Source: Salipiger thiooxidans
GTDB taxonomy: Bacteria; Pseudomonadota; Alphaproteobacteria; Rhodobacterales; Rhodobacteraceae
NCBI RefSeq assembly: GCF_900102075.1
Contig: NZ_FNAV01000022.1
Coordinates: forward strand, 1-64,000
Length of the DNA stretch: 64,000 bases
Reading direction: 5' to 3'
In this document: piece by piece, positions 11,651-21,297 of the stretch
How the letters are laid out: every line of letters begins with the position of its first letter
Numbering within the stretch: position 1 is the stretch's first letter
Notes under the pieces: generated by a model
What the model saw: only the letters and a program-made list of their open reading frames with translations
The model's database searches: none
Told to the model about the DNA's origin: nothing
Made by a program: the position numbers and the translations under genes

Positions 11651-12130
11651 TCAGCCGCCGTCCGCGCCGTCCAACGCGGGACCGCCGCTGTCGGTGACGA
11701 GTCCGATCGAGGAAAAGCCGCCGCGGTTCAGCGCGCCCATGACCTGCGCCACCACCTGGTAGGGCACGGCCCCGTCGGCGCGGAGGAAGATCCGGTCGTC
11801 GGCACGCTCCACCGCGATGGCGCGCAGCCGGTTGACCAGCTCGTCCATCGGCACCTCGGTGGTCTGGATGGTGATCACGCCGTCGGCGGTGATGGTCACC
11901 GCGAGCGGCTCTTCGGCCTCGGACGGCAGCGCACTGGCGGCGGTCTTGGGAAGCTCGACGGGCACGCCGACCGTGAGCAGCGGCGCGGCCACCATGAAGA
12001 TGATGAGCAGCACCAGCATCACGTCGACCATCGGGGTGACGTTGATCTCGGCCATGGGCTGCCCGCCCCGGCCGCCGCGGCGCCGCCTGCGGCCGCCGCC
12101 GCCCCCGGATTTCATCACGCCCCCGGCCAT
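11651..12130 (-). CDS. tolR: Biopolymer transporter TolR (ExbD family)
   Basis: 159-residue proton-channel partner of TolQ. After a Gly/Arg-rich cytosolic N-terminus comes the single transmembrane helix VTPMVDVMLVLLIIFMVAAP, whose Asp36 is the proton-carrying residue of the ExbD/TolR family. The periplasmic domain (residues 55-150) is normal in length. ATG at 12130 lies three bases after the tolQ stop; ATG at codon 6 is an alternative start. The family cannot separate TolR from ExbD alone, but the tolQ-R-A-B-pal context decides it. Confidence 0.95.
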   Translation of the reverse strand: MAGGVMKSGGGGGRRRRRGGRGGQPMAEINVTPMVDVMLVLLIIFMVAAPLLTVGVPVELPKTAASALPSEAEEPLAVTITADGVITIQTTEVPMDELVNRLRAIAVERADDRIFLRADGAVPYQVVAQVMGALNRGGFSSIGLVTDSGGPALDGADGG

Positions 12131-12133
12131 GGA

Positions 12134-12829
12134 TCAGGAATCCAGCTGGCGCGAGAGGATGGTCGAGAATTCGTCGGCGAAGGCCTCGTAGCCGGCGATC
12201 ACGCGGTTCGCGTCGGCGGAGAGCTTGTTGTAGAAGATCACCGCCGGGATGGCCGCGACGAGGCCGAGCGCGGTGGCGAAGAGCGCCTCGGCGATGCCGG
12301 GCGCCACCACCACCAGCGAGGTGTCCTGCTGGTTCGCGATCTCGATGAAGGCGTGCATGATGCCCCAGACCGTGCCGAAGAGACCGACGAAGGGCGCGGC
12401 CGAGGCCACCGTCGCCAGCACCGGCAGACCGCGCTGGAGCTCTTCGCTTTCCTTCTGGATCGCCACGTCCATGGACCGGTCGATGCGGGCGTGCGCCCCG
12501 GCGATCAACCCGCCGTCATCGCGGTGCGAGCGGCGCCACTCGGTCATGCCGGCGGCGAAGACCCGCTGCGCCCGGCCCTTTGGGTCGGCGCCGATCTGGT
12601 CGTAGAGCTCGTCGAGCGGCTCGCCCGACCAGAACGCCCGGTCGAAGCGGGCGGCCTCGCGGCGGGCATGACGGTAGCTGACGATCTTCTCGAAGATGAT
12701 CGCCCAGCCCCAGACCGAGGACAGCACGAGCATCAGCATCACCAGCTTCACCGTGAGCGTGGCGCGCGCGAAAAGGCCCCACATGGAGAAGTCGATCTCC
12801 TGCGCGACCGCGAGGGTTTGTGGATCCAT
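12134..12829 (-). CDS. tolQ: Tol-Pal system protein TolQ
   Basis: 231-residue three-helix inner-membrane protein of the MotA/TolQ/ExbB family forming the proton channel with TolR. Transmembrane segments are at about 18-38, 135-158 (VASAAPFVGLFGTVWGIMHAFIEI, the family signature split here) and 170-195 (ATALGLVAAIPAVIFYNKL). First gene of the tol block proper, 171 bases downstream of ybgC, so a promoter may lie in that gap. Confidence 0.96.
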   Translation of the reverse strand: MDPQTLAVAQEIDFSMWGLFARATLTVKLVMLMLVLSSVWGWAIIFEKIVSYRHARREAARFDRAFWSGEPLDELYDQIGADPKGRAQRVFAAGMTEWRRSHRDDGGLIAGAHARIDRSMDVAIQKESEELQRGLPVLATVASAAPFVGLFGTVWGIMHAFIEIANQQDTSLVVVAPGIAEALFATALGLVAAIPAVIFYNKLSADANRVIAGYEAFADEFSTILSRQLDS

Positions 12830-13000
12830 AAGCCTGCTTTTCCTCTCGGGCCTCTGTTCTCGAGGCTCTCGTTACCGTTGATTCTAGCGTATTTGCAGGG
12901 GAAACTCCAACACATTGGCGTCATCGGCGAGAACTGCGGTGCTGCAGCGCGGCGCACCGGCGTCTTTCCGCCGGGCCGCCCTCCGGGACAGGGTGGCGGC

Positions 13001-13390
13001 TCAGTGCACCTTGCGGCGCAGCGCCTGAGGCAGGCGCACCGGCTGGCCGTCGAGGGTCATCGAGACCAGCGTCACCTCGGCCGAGAACAGCAGCTCGCCG
13101 TCGCGCAGCACCTCCTGGTGCAGCACCAGCCGCACGCCGCTCACCGCGCCCACGCGGGTCATCACCGTGAGCCGGTCGTCGAAACGGGCCGAGGCGCGGA
13201 AGTCGGCCTCGATGCGGCGGATGACGAAGACGATGCCCTCGCTCTCGCGCAGGGCGCTCTGGTCGATGCCCATGCCGAGAACCCAGTCCGACCGGGCGCG
13301 CTCGATATATTTCAGGTAGTTGGCGTGGTAGACGATCCCCGCCATGTCGGTGTCCTCGTAATAGACCCGGACCGGAAACTCGTGCTGCAT
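13001..13390 (-). CDS. ybgC: Tol-Pal system-associated acyl-CoA thioesterase YbgC
   Basis: 129-residue hotdog-fold thioesterase of the 4-hydroxybenzoyl-CoA thioesterase type. The active-site stretch VYYEDTDMAGIVYHANYLKYIERAR (split here) has the conserved Asp in YEDTD and the H-x-x-Y. It hydrolyses acyl-CoA or acyl-ACP and is co-located with tolQRAB-pal in most Gram-negatives. ATG at 13390 was chosen because the family begins just before this domain and AGGGGG lies eight bases upstream; an upstream in-frame ATG adds 19 low-complexity residues. Confidence 0.93.
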   Translation of the reverse strand: MQHEFPVRVYYEDTDMAGIVYHANYLKYIERARSDWVLGMGIDQSALRESEGIVFVIRRIEADFRASARFDDRLTVMTRVGAVSGVRLVLHQEVLRDGELLFSAEVTLVSMTLDGQPVRLPQALRRKVH

Positions 13391-13463
13391 GTGGTGCCCC
13401 CTTGCCTGTGTCGCGGCGACCCTAGGCGGGGCGCCGGGGTGGTGCAAGCAGGCCGGGCGCGGC

Positions 13464-14492
13464 CTAGCGGCGGTTCTTCAGCCAGGCAAGCCGCACGAAC
13501 CCGCGTTCGACCAGCGCCATGGCGGGCGCCCGCTGCCCGGCCGAGCGCAGCGACAGGTCGGTGTCCATCAGCATCGCCAGCGCCGCCTCGAGGCGGTCGG
13601 GCTGCCAGCCCTGCGCCTGCCGCAGCATCCGGTCGCGGCGCGGCCCGAAGAGCGGCGGACGCAGCCGCTGCACCCCTGCCTGCGGCCCGCCGGGGGCCGA
13701 GGCCAGCGCGTAGAGCACGCGGAAATGGCGCATTGCCATGATCAGCAGCGTGACCGGCGTGACCCCCTGCCCGGCGAGCCGCTGCACCAGCGGCCCGATC
13801 TCGGCGCTGCGGCCCTCGGCCACCACGTGAAGGATGTCGTCGAGCTCGGCCTCGATCGAGGCGGGCGCGCAGGCGGCGACCTCCTCGGGCGCGAGCGGCG
13901 TGGGATCGTCGAGCTTGTAGAGCGCGACCTTCTCGAGCACCTGCCGGAAGTCGCCCGGGTCCAGCGCCCGGCCCAGCCCCTCGAGCGCCTCGAAGGCGGC
14001 GCGGTCGACCCGCTCGAGCCCCGCGGCGCGCAGCGCGGCCTCGATCTCATCGCGGCCGGGCGGGTCCGAGTAGATGCCGATGGCCAGCGCGTTGTGGTGG
14101 CTCTCGAAGAGCTTGCGGAGCTTCGACTTGGCGGCAAGCTGGCCCGCGGTCACGATGACCTGCGCATCGCCGTCGCGCCAGTCGCCCAGCGCCGTGCCGA
14201 TCACCTCCGAGAGCCCGTCGCCCGCATCCTCGACGAAGGCGACGCGGGGACCGGGGAAGAAGCCCTGCGCCTTGATCGCGTCCAGCAGCATCGCCGGGTC
14301 GCGCCGCAGCTCCGGGGCCTGGATCCGCGTCAGGCGCATCTCGGCCTCGCCCTCGGGACCGACCAGCGCGGCGATGACCTCCTGCCGGCGGTGCGCGACG
14401 CGCATCGCGTCCTCGCCGTAGAGCAGGACGCCCGCGCGCGACGCATCCGGTTTGCGGAAGAAGGCCTGTGCGTCGCGACCGGTGAGCTTCAT
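13464..14492 (-). CDS. holA: DNA polymerase III subunit delta
   Basis: 342-residue clamp-loader subunit (HolA) that opens the beta sliding clamp. Recognisable blocks are FFRKPDASRAGVLLYGEDAM near the N-terminus, ALGDWRDGDAQVIVTAGQLAAKSKLRKLFE (split) around residue 115, and the C-terminal collar domain with VTLLIMAMRHFRVLYAL at about 255. ATG at 14492 follows the lptE stop by ten bases; the upstream in-frame ATG at 14585 lies inside lptE. The leuS-lptE-holA order is typical of alphaproteobacteria. Confidence 0.93.
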   Translation of the reverse strand: MKLTGRDAQAFFRKPDASRAGVLLYGEDAMRVAHRRQEVIAALVGPEGEAEMRLTRIQAPELRRDPAMLLDAIKAQGFFPGPRVAFVEDAGDGLSEVIGTALGDWRDGDAQVIVTAGQLAAKSKLRKLFESHHNALAIGIYSDPPGRDEIEAALRAAGLERVDRAAFEALEGLGRALDPGDFRQVLEKVALYKLDDPTPLAPEEVAACAPASIEAELDDILHVVAEGRSAEIGPLVQRLAGQGVTPVTLLIMAMRHFRVLYALASAPGGPQAGVQRLRPPLFGPRRDRMLRQAQGWQPDRLEAALAMLMDTDLSLRSAGQRAPAMALVERGFVRLAWLKNRR

Positions 14493-14502
14493 CGCGCGCG
14501 CT

Positions 14503-14988
14503 TCATTCCGACAGCGTGTCCGCTTCGAGCAGCAGCCGGTCGACGACCTGATCCGCGAGGATAACCATGAGCCGCCGGTACGCATCGCGTTCGGAGGTCT
14601 GGGTGGCCACGGTCGAGCCGGTGGCGGAATAGGCGGTGAAGGAGCTGGTGCGGCCCGAGACCAGAACCTCGTCCACGCCCACCGGGCTCAGCGTGTAAGT
14701 CGCCCAGCCGGTCAGGCGGTAGCGCGTGGTCTGGCCGTCGGCGAGCGAGCCCAGCCCCTTGGAGGTCACCGCGGTGCTGACCTTGAGCTGGTACGGGCCG
14801 ATGCCGCGCCCGAGCCGTTCCTCGAAGCGCTGGTTGAAGTCATAGCTGTCGCGGTCGGTGGGCTCGTCGAGCGCCACCGCGTTCAGCAGCTTTGTGCCGC
14901 CGCCCTGCGGCCCGTAGACGGGCGTGAAGCCGCAGCCCGTGAGGGCTGCGAGCGACAACAGCAGGGTTCTGCGATCAGGCAACCACAT
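14503..14988 (-). CDS. lptE: LPS-assembly lipoprotein LptE
   Basis: 161-residue outer-membrane lipoprotein that plugs the LptD barrel in lipopolysaccharide export. N-terminal signal [19 protein letters not shown] ends in lipobox LTGC (Cys19), followed by the family GFTPVYG motif. A conserved tail region ([22 protein letters not shown]) is typical. It overlaps the 3' end of leuS by 14 bases and precedes holA, the same order as in E. coli. Confidence 0.92.
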   Translation of the reverse strand: MWLPDRRTLLLSLAALTGCGFTPVYGPQGGGTKLLNAVALDEPTDRDSYDFNQRFEERLGRGIGPYQLKVSTAVTSKGLGSLADGQTTRYRLTGWATYTLSPVGVDEVLVSGRTSSFTAYSATGSTVATQTSERDAYRRLMVILADQVVDRLLLEADTLSE

Positions 14989-17545
14989 TGACGATCCGGC
15001 CCGGGACGACGATCAGCTTCTTCGGCGCGGCCCCCTGGAGGGTCCGTTCGACAGCCTCGTGCGTGAGAACGAGTTTTTCAATCTCTTCCTTCGGCATGTC
15101 CTTGGGCACGGTCAGTTCACCGCGGCGCTTGCCGTTGACCTGGATCGGCAGGGTCACGGTGTCCTCGACCAGCATCGCCTCATCGGCCCTGGGCCACGCG
15201 GCGTCGGCGATCAGCCCCTCGCCGCCGAGCAGCTGCCAGATCTCTTCCGAGAGGTGCGGCGTCATCGGCGACATCAGCTGCGCCAGCGCCCTGGCGGCCT
15301 GGGTCTTGGCCTCGGTGCCCGCGCGCGACTTGGTCAGCGCGTTGGTGAAGGCGTAGAGCCGTGCGATGGCCGCGTTGAAGCCGAAGCTCTCGACGCCCAT
15401 GGTCACGTCGTGGATGGCCTTGTGCATCTCGCGCAGCAGCGCCTCGTCCTCGCCGGTGGGCGGCACGTCGGAGCCGGCGATCTCGGCGCAGGCGCGGAAC
15501 ACGCGGGCGAGGTGCTTGTTGGCGGCCTCGGCACCGGCGGCGGTCCACTCGACGTCACGCTCGGGCGGGCTGTCGGAGAGCACGAACCAGCGCGCGGTAT
15601 CGGCGCCGTACTGGCCGATGATCGCCACCGGATCGACGACGTTGTTCTTGGACTTCGACATCTTGGCCGAGGGGATGATCTCGACCTCGCGCCCATCCTC
15701 GAGGAAGCCCTTGCCGTCGCGCAGCTCGACCTCTTCGGGGTAGTGATAGACCGAACGGCCCTCGTCCGAGCGGGTCTGGTAGATCGCGTGGGTCACCATG
15801 CCCTGCGTGAAGAGCGCGTTGAACGGCTCCTTGCTCTTCTCCGGCAGATGGCCGGTGATGTACATCGCCCGTGCGAAGAAGCGCGAGTAGAGCAGGTGCA
15901 GGATCGCGTGCTCGATGCCGCCGATGTACTGGTCGACGTTCATCCAGTACTCGGCCTCGGCCATGTCGACGGGCGTCTCGGCGCGCGGCGAGGTGAAGCG
16001 GGCGAAATACCAGCTCGAGTCCACGAAGGTGTCCATCGTGTCGGTCTCGCGCTTCGCCGGCGCGCCGCAGGTCGGGCAGGCGCAGTCGCGCCACGTCGGG
16101 TGACGGTCGAGCGGGTTGCCGGGGATCGAGAAGTCGATCGGCTTGCCACCCTCGTCATAGGGCAGCGCGATCGGCAGGTTTTCCTTCTTCTCCGGCACCA
16201 CGCCACAGCTCTCGCAGTGGACCACCGGGATCGGGCAGCCCCAGTAGCGCTGGCGCGAGAGGCCCCAGTCGCGCAGGCGGAACTTGGTCACGCCGGTGCC
16301 GACGCCATTGGCCTCGCAGAAGGCCACGGCGGCTTCGACCGCCTCTTCGCCGGTCTGCACCTCTTCGCCCGCGACGAGGCGGGTGTAGCGGACCTTCTCG
16401 GACTTCAGCGGCACGAAGGGCTCGGCCGCGATGTCGATGCCGCCCTCGAGCGGTTCGAAGGTCTCGACGATGGGCAGGCCGTACTTGGTGGCGAACTCGT
16501 GGTCGCGCGCATCATGCCCCGGGCAGCCGAAGATGGCGCCGGTGCCGTAATCCATCAGGATGAAGTTGGCGATGTAGACCGGCAGCTCGACCGAGGTGTC
16601 GAACGGGTGGCGCACGGTAAGCCCGGTGTCGAAGCCCAGCTTCTCGGCGGTCTCGATGGCCTCTTCCGTGGTGCCGCCCTTGCGGCACTCGGCCACGAAC
16701 GCGGCGACCTCGGGGCTGTGGCGCTCGAGGTGCTTGGCCAGCGGGTGGTCCGGCGAGATGCCGACGAAGCTCGCGCCCATGAGCGTGTCCGGGCGGGTGG
16801 TGTAGACCTCGATGCGGTCGAAGCCCTCGGGGGCGTCCACGGTCGAGAAGGCGAACTGCAGACCGCGCGAGCGGCCGATCCAGTTGGCCTGCATCAGCTT
16901 CACCTTGGCCGGCCAGTCATCGAGCCCGTCGAGCGCGTCCAGAAGCTCGCCCGAGAAATCGGAGATCTTGAAGAACCACTGGGTGAGTTCCTTGCGCTCG
17001 ACCAGCGCGCCCGAGCGCCAGCCGCGACCGTTCTCGACCTGCTCGTTGGCGAGCACGGTCATGTCGACCGGGTCCCAGTTCACCACAGCGTTCTTGCGGT
17101 AGACCAGCCCGGCCTGGAGCATGTCGAGGAACAGCGCCTGCTGCTGGCCGTAGTACTCCGGATCGCAGGTCGCGAACATGCGCGACCAGTCGAGCCCGAA
17201 GCCCAGCGGCTTCATCTGCTCGACCATCGTGTCGATGTTGGAATAGGTCCAGTCCTTGGGGTGACCGCCCGAGGCCATGGCGGCGTTCTCGGCGGGCATG
17301 CCGAAGGCGTCGAAGCCCATCGGGTGCAGCACGTTGAAGCCGTTCTGCTTCTTGTAGCGCGCGATCACGTCGCCCATCGTGTAGTTGCGCACGTGGCCGA
17401 TGTGGATGCGGCCCGAGGGATAGGGGAACATCTCGAGCACGTAGTACTTCGGCTTGCCGGCGGCGCGGGCAGCCTTGAAGGTCAGGGCCTTTTCCCAGGC
17501 CTGCTGCCATTTCGGCTCGATCGTGGCGGGGTCGTAACGCGACAT
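14975..17545 (-). CDS. leuS: Leucyl-tRNA synthetase
   Basis: 856-residue class I aminoacyl-tRNA synthetase. The HIGH motif is HIGH at residues 48-51 within [17 protein letters not shown], the KMSKS motif is exact at 628-632, and the CP1 editing domain (about 220-420) includes the T-rich [13 protein letters not shown] zinc-ribbon-like set of cysteines occurs around 445-500 (HCESCG and CPTCG). Length and order are normal. First gene of the leuS-lptE-holA run, divergent from a glycosyltransferase with a 192-base gap. Confidence 0.99.
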   Translation of the reverse strand: MSRYDPATIEPKWQQAWEKALTFKAARAAGKPKYYVLEMFPYPSGRIHIGHVRNYTMGDVIARYKKQNGFNVLHPMGFDAFGMPAENAAMASGGHPKDWTYSNIDTMVEQMKPLGFGLDWSRMFATCDPEYYGQQQALFLDMLQAGLVYRKNAVVNWDPVDMTVLANEQVENGRGWRSGALVERKELTQWFFKISDFSGELLDALDGLDDWPAKVKLMQANWIGRSRGLQFAFSTVDAPEGFDRIEVYTTRPDTLMGASFVGISPDHPLAKHLERHSPEVAAFVAECRKGGTTEEAIETAEKLGFDTGLTVRHPFDTSVELPVYIANFILMDYGTGAIFGCPGHDARDHEFATKYGLPIVETFEPLEGGIDIAAEPFVPLKSEKVRYTRLVAGEEVQTGEEAVEAAVAFCEANGVGTGVTKFRLRDWGLSRQRYWGCPIPVVHCESCGVVPEKKENLPIALPYDEGGKPIDFSIPGNPLDRHPTWRDCACPTCGAPAKRETDTMDTFVDSSWYFARFTSPRAETPVDMAEAEYWMNVDQYIGGIEHAILHLLYSRFFARAMYITGHLPEKSKEPFNALFTQGMVTHAIYQTRSDEGRSVYHYPEEVELRDGKGFLEDGREVEIIPSAKMSKSKNNVVDPVAIIGQYGADTARWFVLSDSPPERDVEWTAAGAEAANKHLARVFRACAEIAGSDVPPTGEDEALLREMHKAIHDVTMGVESFGFNAAIARLYAFTNALTKSRAGTEAKTQAARALAQLMSPMTPHLSEEIWQLLGGEGLIADAAWPRADEAMLVEDTVTLPIQVNGKRRGELTVPKDMPKEEIEKLVLTHEAVERTLQGAAPKKLIVVPGRIVNVVA

Positions 17546-17737
17546 CTGTCATCCCTCGGAACGGACGGGTTTCCGGGCCGGGTGATACGGCCAAGACCCG
17601 CGGGCGTCCAGTGCAAGGCGACATTTCGGCCACCGGAGCGGCGATTTGCGGCCCGGCGCGCGGCCTCGGCCATTGGCGGATGGCCGGGCGCGTGCCACAA
17701 CTGCGGGATGTCGTTCCCTCACTGACCCGATTTTGCC

Positions 17738-18997
17738 ATGAAGATCCTTGTCATCCACCAGAATTTCCCCGGCCAGTACAAGCACCTCGTCCCGGCGCTT
17801 GCGGCAAGGGGGCACCAGGTCGTGGCGCTGACACCCAAGGTGCAGAAGCCGGTGAAATGGCACACGGTCACCATCCTGCCCTACGAGATCAAGGGCCAGA
17901 GCACCCCGGGCATCCAGCCGTGGATCGCCGACTTCGAGACCAAGCTCCTGCGCGGCGCCAGCTGCTACCGCGCGGCGCTGGACCTCAAGCACAAGGGCTT
18001 CGAACCGGACATGATTCTCGCCCACCACGGCTGGGGCGAGAGCATGTTCCTCAAGGACGTGTGGCCGAAGGCGCGCATGGGGCTCTACTGCGAGCTCTAC
18101 CACGTCACCTCCGAGACCTTCGTGGCCTTCGATCCCGAGTTCCAGAAGCCCTCGCCCGAACTCGACCCGCTGCGCATCCGCATGAAGAACCTCAACAACC
18201 GGCTGCACGAAGAGATCATGGACGCGGGCATCTCGCCCACCCGGTTCCAGGCCAACACCTTTCCGCCCGAGTGGCGCGACCGGATCACCGTCGCCCATGA
18301 CGGCATCGACACCGACGTGGTGCGTCCCAACCCCGACGCGACGCTCGAGGTCACCGACGGCCGCATCCTGACCCGCGACGACGAGGTCATCACCTTCATC
18401 AACCGCAATCTCGAGCCCTACCGCGGCTACCACATCTTCATGCGCGCCCTGCCCGAGATCCTGAAGCGGCGGCCCAACGCCCACGTGACCATCATCGGCG
18501 GCGACGAGGTGAGCTACGGCGCCCGCGCACCCGACGGCAAGACGTGGAAGCAGATCTTTATCGACGAGGTCTCGGACCGGGTCGCGCCCGAGGACTGGAA
18601 GCGGGTCCACTACCTCGGCCGGGTGCCCTACGAGCGCTTCCTCGCGATGATGCAGGTGAGCCGGGCACACGTCTACCTCACCTACCCCTTCGTGCTGAGC
18701 TGGTCCCTGCTCGAGGCGATGAGCGCGGAATGCGCGATCCTCGCCAGCGACACCGAGCCGGTGCGCGAGGCGCTGACCGAGGGCGAGACCGGCTGGATGG
18801 TGGATTTCTTCGACAAGGAGCGGCTGGTCGACCGGCTCTGCGCCCTGCTCGACGACCCCGAGGAACGCGCCCGGCTCGGGCGCAACGCCCGCGCCCATGT
18901 GCGCGAACACTACGACCTGCGGACCCGCTGCCTGCCGCAACACGTCGAATGGGTCGAATCCCTGATGGCGCTCGAGCCGCGTCCGCCACGGGACTGA
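17738..18997 (+). CDS. GT4-family glycosyltransferase
   Basis: 419-residue GT-B fold glycosyltransferase, probably cytosolic and acting on a sugar nucleotide. The N-terminal Rossmann domain begins MKILVIHQNFPGQYKHLVPAL; the C-terminal donor domain has RNLEPYRGYHIFMRALPEIL (about 225-245), THVTIIGGDE-like strand, and the E-x7-E region LSWSLLEAMSAECAILAS with the conserved Glu near residue 327. Such proteins act in exopolysaccharide or surface glycan assembly. It stands alone here between leuS and a lipoprotein gene, so the acceptor is unknown. Confidence 0.85.
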   Translation: MKILVIHQNFPGQYKHLVPALAARGHQVVALTPKVQKPVKWHTVTILPYEIKGQSTPGIQPWIADFETKLLRGASCYRAALDLKHKGFEPDMILAHHGWGESMFLKDVWPKARMGLYCELYHVTSETFVAFDPEFQKPSPELDPLRIRMKNLNNRLHEEIMDAGISPTRFQANTFPPEWRDRITVAHDGIDTDVVRPNPDATLEVTDGRILTRDDEVITFINRNLEPYRGYHIFMRALPEILKRRPNAHVTIIGGDEVSYGARAPDGKTWKQIFIDEVSDRVAPEDWKRVHYLGRVPYERFLAMMQVSRAHVYLTYPFVLSWSLLEAMSAECAILASDTEPVREALTEGETGWMVDFFDKERLVDRLCALLDDPEERARLGRNARAHVREHYDLRTRCLPQHVEWVESLMALEPRPPRD

Positions 18998-19122
18998 CCG
19001 CCGGGCGCCCGATCTCGGCCCGCGCGCCGGGCGGTGCACGGTTGTGTGTTGAGCTGACGCAGGGGAATGCGATATCCTTGCGGCCAACGGGCAGAACAAC
19101 ACGACCCACCGGGCAGCAGAGT

Positions 19123-19644
19123 ATGACGAAACGCAGCACCTTCCTCGCCGCCGCGACACTGGTTCCGGCACTGGCGCTTCTGGCCGCCTGCGGAGGCGGC
19201 GACCGACGACACGGCCACGTCGCCCACGACGAGCTCGATTGCATGACGCGGGCGATGTTCTTCGAGTCGCACCGCTCGAGCCGCGACGGCCTGATCGCCG
19301 TCGGCAGCGTGGTGATGAACCGGGTCGAGTCGAGCGATTTTCCCAACACCGTCTGCGGCGTGGTCGGCCAGCGCAACCAGTTCGCGCCGGGCGTCATGAC
19401 CCGCGAAATGAACTCAAGGGCCATGCCCGAGGTCACCGAGGCCGCCGTCGCGGTGCTGCTCGGCGAGCGTCATCCGCGGATCCAGAACGCCCAGTTCTTC
19501 CACGCCGCGAGCTACCACGCCAATTACAACAACATCCATTACGTGCTGACCGCCGGCGGCAATGCCTTCTACGAAAAGCGCCGCCCCGAGCACGTGACCC
19601 GCTCGCGCCCGCTGCGCGCCGTCGAGGGGCTCACCGGCGGCTGA
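19123..19644 (+). CDS. Cell wall hydrolase (SleB-type) lipoprotein
   Basis: 173-residue lipoprotein with a Hydrolase_2 (PF07486, SleB/CwlJ-like) domain. The signal ends in lipobox LLAAC (Cys23). The domain covers about residues 37-165; DCMTRAMFFESHRSSRDGLI holds the probable catalytic Glu in FFES, and NQFAPGV, FFHAASYHANYN follow. It should be a peptidoglycan lytic transglycosylase or amidase at the envelope. ATG at 19123 starts the signal; the longer frame upstream reads through the glycosyltransferase in another frame. Confidence 0.83.
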   Translation: MTKRSTFLAAATLVPALALLAACGGGDRRHGHVAHDELDCMTRAMFFESHRSSRDGLIAVGSVVMNRVESSDFPNTVCGVVGQRNQFAPGVMTREMNSRAMPEVTEAAVAVLLGERHPRIQNAQFFHAASYHANYNNIHYVLTAGGNAFYEKRRPEHVTRSRPLRAVEGLTGG

Positions 19645-19669
19645 GCAGCGCGCCCGGCAGAGCCCGGGC

Positions 19670-19972
19670 TCAGCGCCCCCGCCGCTTGCGCCGCCCGCCG
19701 CTGCTGCGCGCGTGAAAGCTCGGCGGGCGCTTCGCCACCCATGTCAGGAACCGCGCCATCCGCGGATGCGCCCGCAGCGCCTCGATGGTGTGGAACTCGC
19801 GCGCCAGCTCGGCCTCGGTGAAGGTCGCGTGGATCTCGCTGTGGCAGATCTGGTGCAGCCGCACGACCGGCCCGCCCTTGCCTCCCTTCAGCTTGGGCAC
19901 AAGATGATGCAGGCTCTGCCGCGCCTCGGCGGGGATCGGTCGCAGGCAGAGCGGGCAGACTGGATCGGTCAC
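19670..19972 (-). CDS. Small HNH-type nuclease-fold protein
   Basis: 100-residue protein with an HNH-like metal-finger layout: CPLC (Cys6, Cys9), HH at 22-23 in LHHLVPK, KGGKGGP, and LHQICHSEIHA (Cys43, His44, His48). The C-terminus is strongly basic. The start is GTG at 19972. Similar stand-alone proteins are common in alphaproteobacteria with unknown role; no toxin, restriction or phage genes adjoin it. Whether it cleaves DNA cannot be told from sequence. Confidence 0.75.
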   Translation of the reverse strand: MTDPVCPLCLRPIPAEARQSLHHLVPKLKGGKGGPVVRLHQICHSEIHATFTEAELAREFHTIEALRAHPRMARFLTWVAKRPPSFHARSSGGRRKRRGR

Positions 19973-20048
19973 GGGCGGGCCTTGTGCGAGGGCGGCTTGT
20001 TGGGCAAGAGACTGGGACCGGAGCGCAGGGGATCAAGGGAAAAGCGAC

Positions 20049-21245
20049 GTGGCGACATCATCCGACAGCCCGGCAGTGGTGATCGGCGGCGGCCCCGCCG
20101 GGCTGATGGCGGCGGATGCACTGCTGTCGGCGGGCGTGCCGGTGCTGCTGGCCGAGGCCAAGCCCTCGGTCGGGCGCAAGTTCCTCATGGCCGGGAAATC
20201 CGGTCTGAACCTGACGCGCGCGCAGCCCTTTGGCCCCTTCCTCGCAGCCTATGGCGGCGCCGAGGCGGCGCTGCGCCCGATGCTGGCCGAATTCACCCCG
20301 GAGACCGTGCAGGACTGGGCGGCGGGGCTGGGACAGACCACTTTCGCGGGCTCGACCGGGCGGGTCTTCCCCACCGCCATGAAGGCCTCGCCGCTCTTGC
20401 GCGCGTGGCTGGAACGGCTCGAGGGCATGGGGCTCGATCGCCGCACCCGCTGGCGCTGGACCGGATGGAAGGCCGGCGCGGTCTGCTTCGAGACGCCCGA
20501 GGGCCCGCGGCGGCTGATGCCCCCCGTCACCGTGCTGGCGCTTGGCGGCGCGAGCTGGGCGCGGCTTGGCTCGGACGGTGCGTGGGCCGGTCTGCTGGCG
20601 GACGAGGGCATCAAGGTGGCGCCGTTCCAGCCCGCCAATGCAGGGCTCTGCGTCGACTGGTCCGGGCACATGGCCCCGCATTTCGGCGCGCCGCTCAAGG
20701 GCATCGCGCTTGCGGCAGGCCCCCTGACCAGCCGGGGCGAGGCGGTGATCTCGGCCCGCGGGCTCGAGGGGGGCGGGCTCTACCCGCTGTCGCCGGCGCT
20801 GCGCGAGGGCGCCCCGCTGCATATCGACCTCGCGCCCGATCTCTCGGCCGGGGAGCTCGCCCAGCGCCTCGGCAGGCCGCGCGGCAAGCAGAGCCTATCG
20901 AACCACCTGCGCAAGGTGCTGAAGCTCTCGCCCGCCGCCCGCGCGCTGCTGATGGAATGCGCCCGCCCGCTGCCCGACGATCCGGCCCGCCTTGCCGCGA
21001 CCGTCAAGGCGCTGCCGGTACCGCACAAGGGCCTGCGCCCGATGGACGAGGCAATCTCGACCGCCGGCGGCGTGCCCTTCGCGGCGCTTGACGAGGCGCT
21101 GATGCTGCGCGCCCGCCCCGGAACCTACTGCGCCGGCGAGATGCTCGACTGGGAGGCGCCGACCGGCGGTTACCTTCTCACCGCCTGCCTCGCCACCGGC
21201 CTCTGGGCCGGGCGCCACGCCGCCCTGCGCGCGCTGGGGGCCTGA
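20049..21245 (+). CDS. TIGR03862-type FAD/NAD(P)-dependent flavoprotein (HI0933/BaiN family)
   Basis: 398-residue flavoprotein with an N-terminal dinucleotide motif VVIGGGPAGLMAADALLSAG (residues 9-28) and the HI0933 hallmark GRKFLMAGKSGLNLT at about 42-56. A second family block is GRVFPTAMKASPLLRAWL. The C-terminal FAD contact is AGEMLDWEAPTGGYLLTACLATG (split) near residue 360. It probably starts with GTG. The biochemical reaction of this branch is not established; relatives include BaiN of bile-acid metabolism and proteins near pseudouridine synthases. It stands alone between convergent and divergent genes. Confidence 0.8.
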   Translation: MATSSDSPAVVIGGGPAGLMAADALLSAGVPVLLAEAKPSVGRKFLMAGKSGLNLTRAQPFGPFLAAYGGAEAALRPMLAEFTPETVQDWAAGLGQTTFAGSTGRVFPTAMKASPLLRAWLERLEGMGLDRRTRWRWTGWKAGAVCFETPEGPRRLMPPVTVLALGGASWARLGSDGAWAGLLADEGIKVAPFQPANAGLCVDWSGHMAPHFGAPLKGIALAAGPLTSRGEAVISARGLEGGGLYPLSPALREGAPLHIDLAPDLSAGELAQRLGRPRGKQSLSNHLRKVLKLSPAARALLMECARPLPDDPARLAATVKALPVPHKGLRPMDEAISTAGGVPFAALDEALMLRARPGTYCAGEMLDWEAPTGGYLLTACLATGLWAGRHAALRALGA

Positions 21246-21297
21246 GGGGTTGGGTCGTCGCGGAAAGCCGCACTCAGGCCCCTGTGGCGCGACCCGC

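Noticed and set aside
12976-13000. GCCGCC/GGCGGC hairpin after ybgC as terminator
   Set aside because: Six-base stem with long loop and no U-tract; tolQ follows in the same direction, so evidence is too weak.
10547-13741. 1064-residue plus-strand open frame opposite tolA-tolR-tolQ-ybgC
   Set aside because: Ser/Gly/Arg low-complexity product antisense to well-recognised genes; a product of high GC content.
14924-17725. 933-residue plus-strand open frame opposite leuS
   Set aside because: No family features, lies wholly over leuS/lptE; GC-driven shadow.
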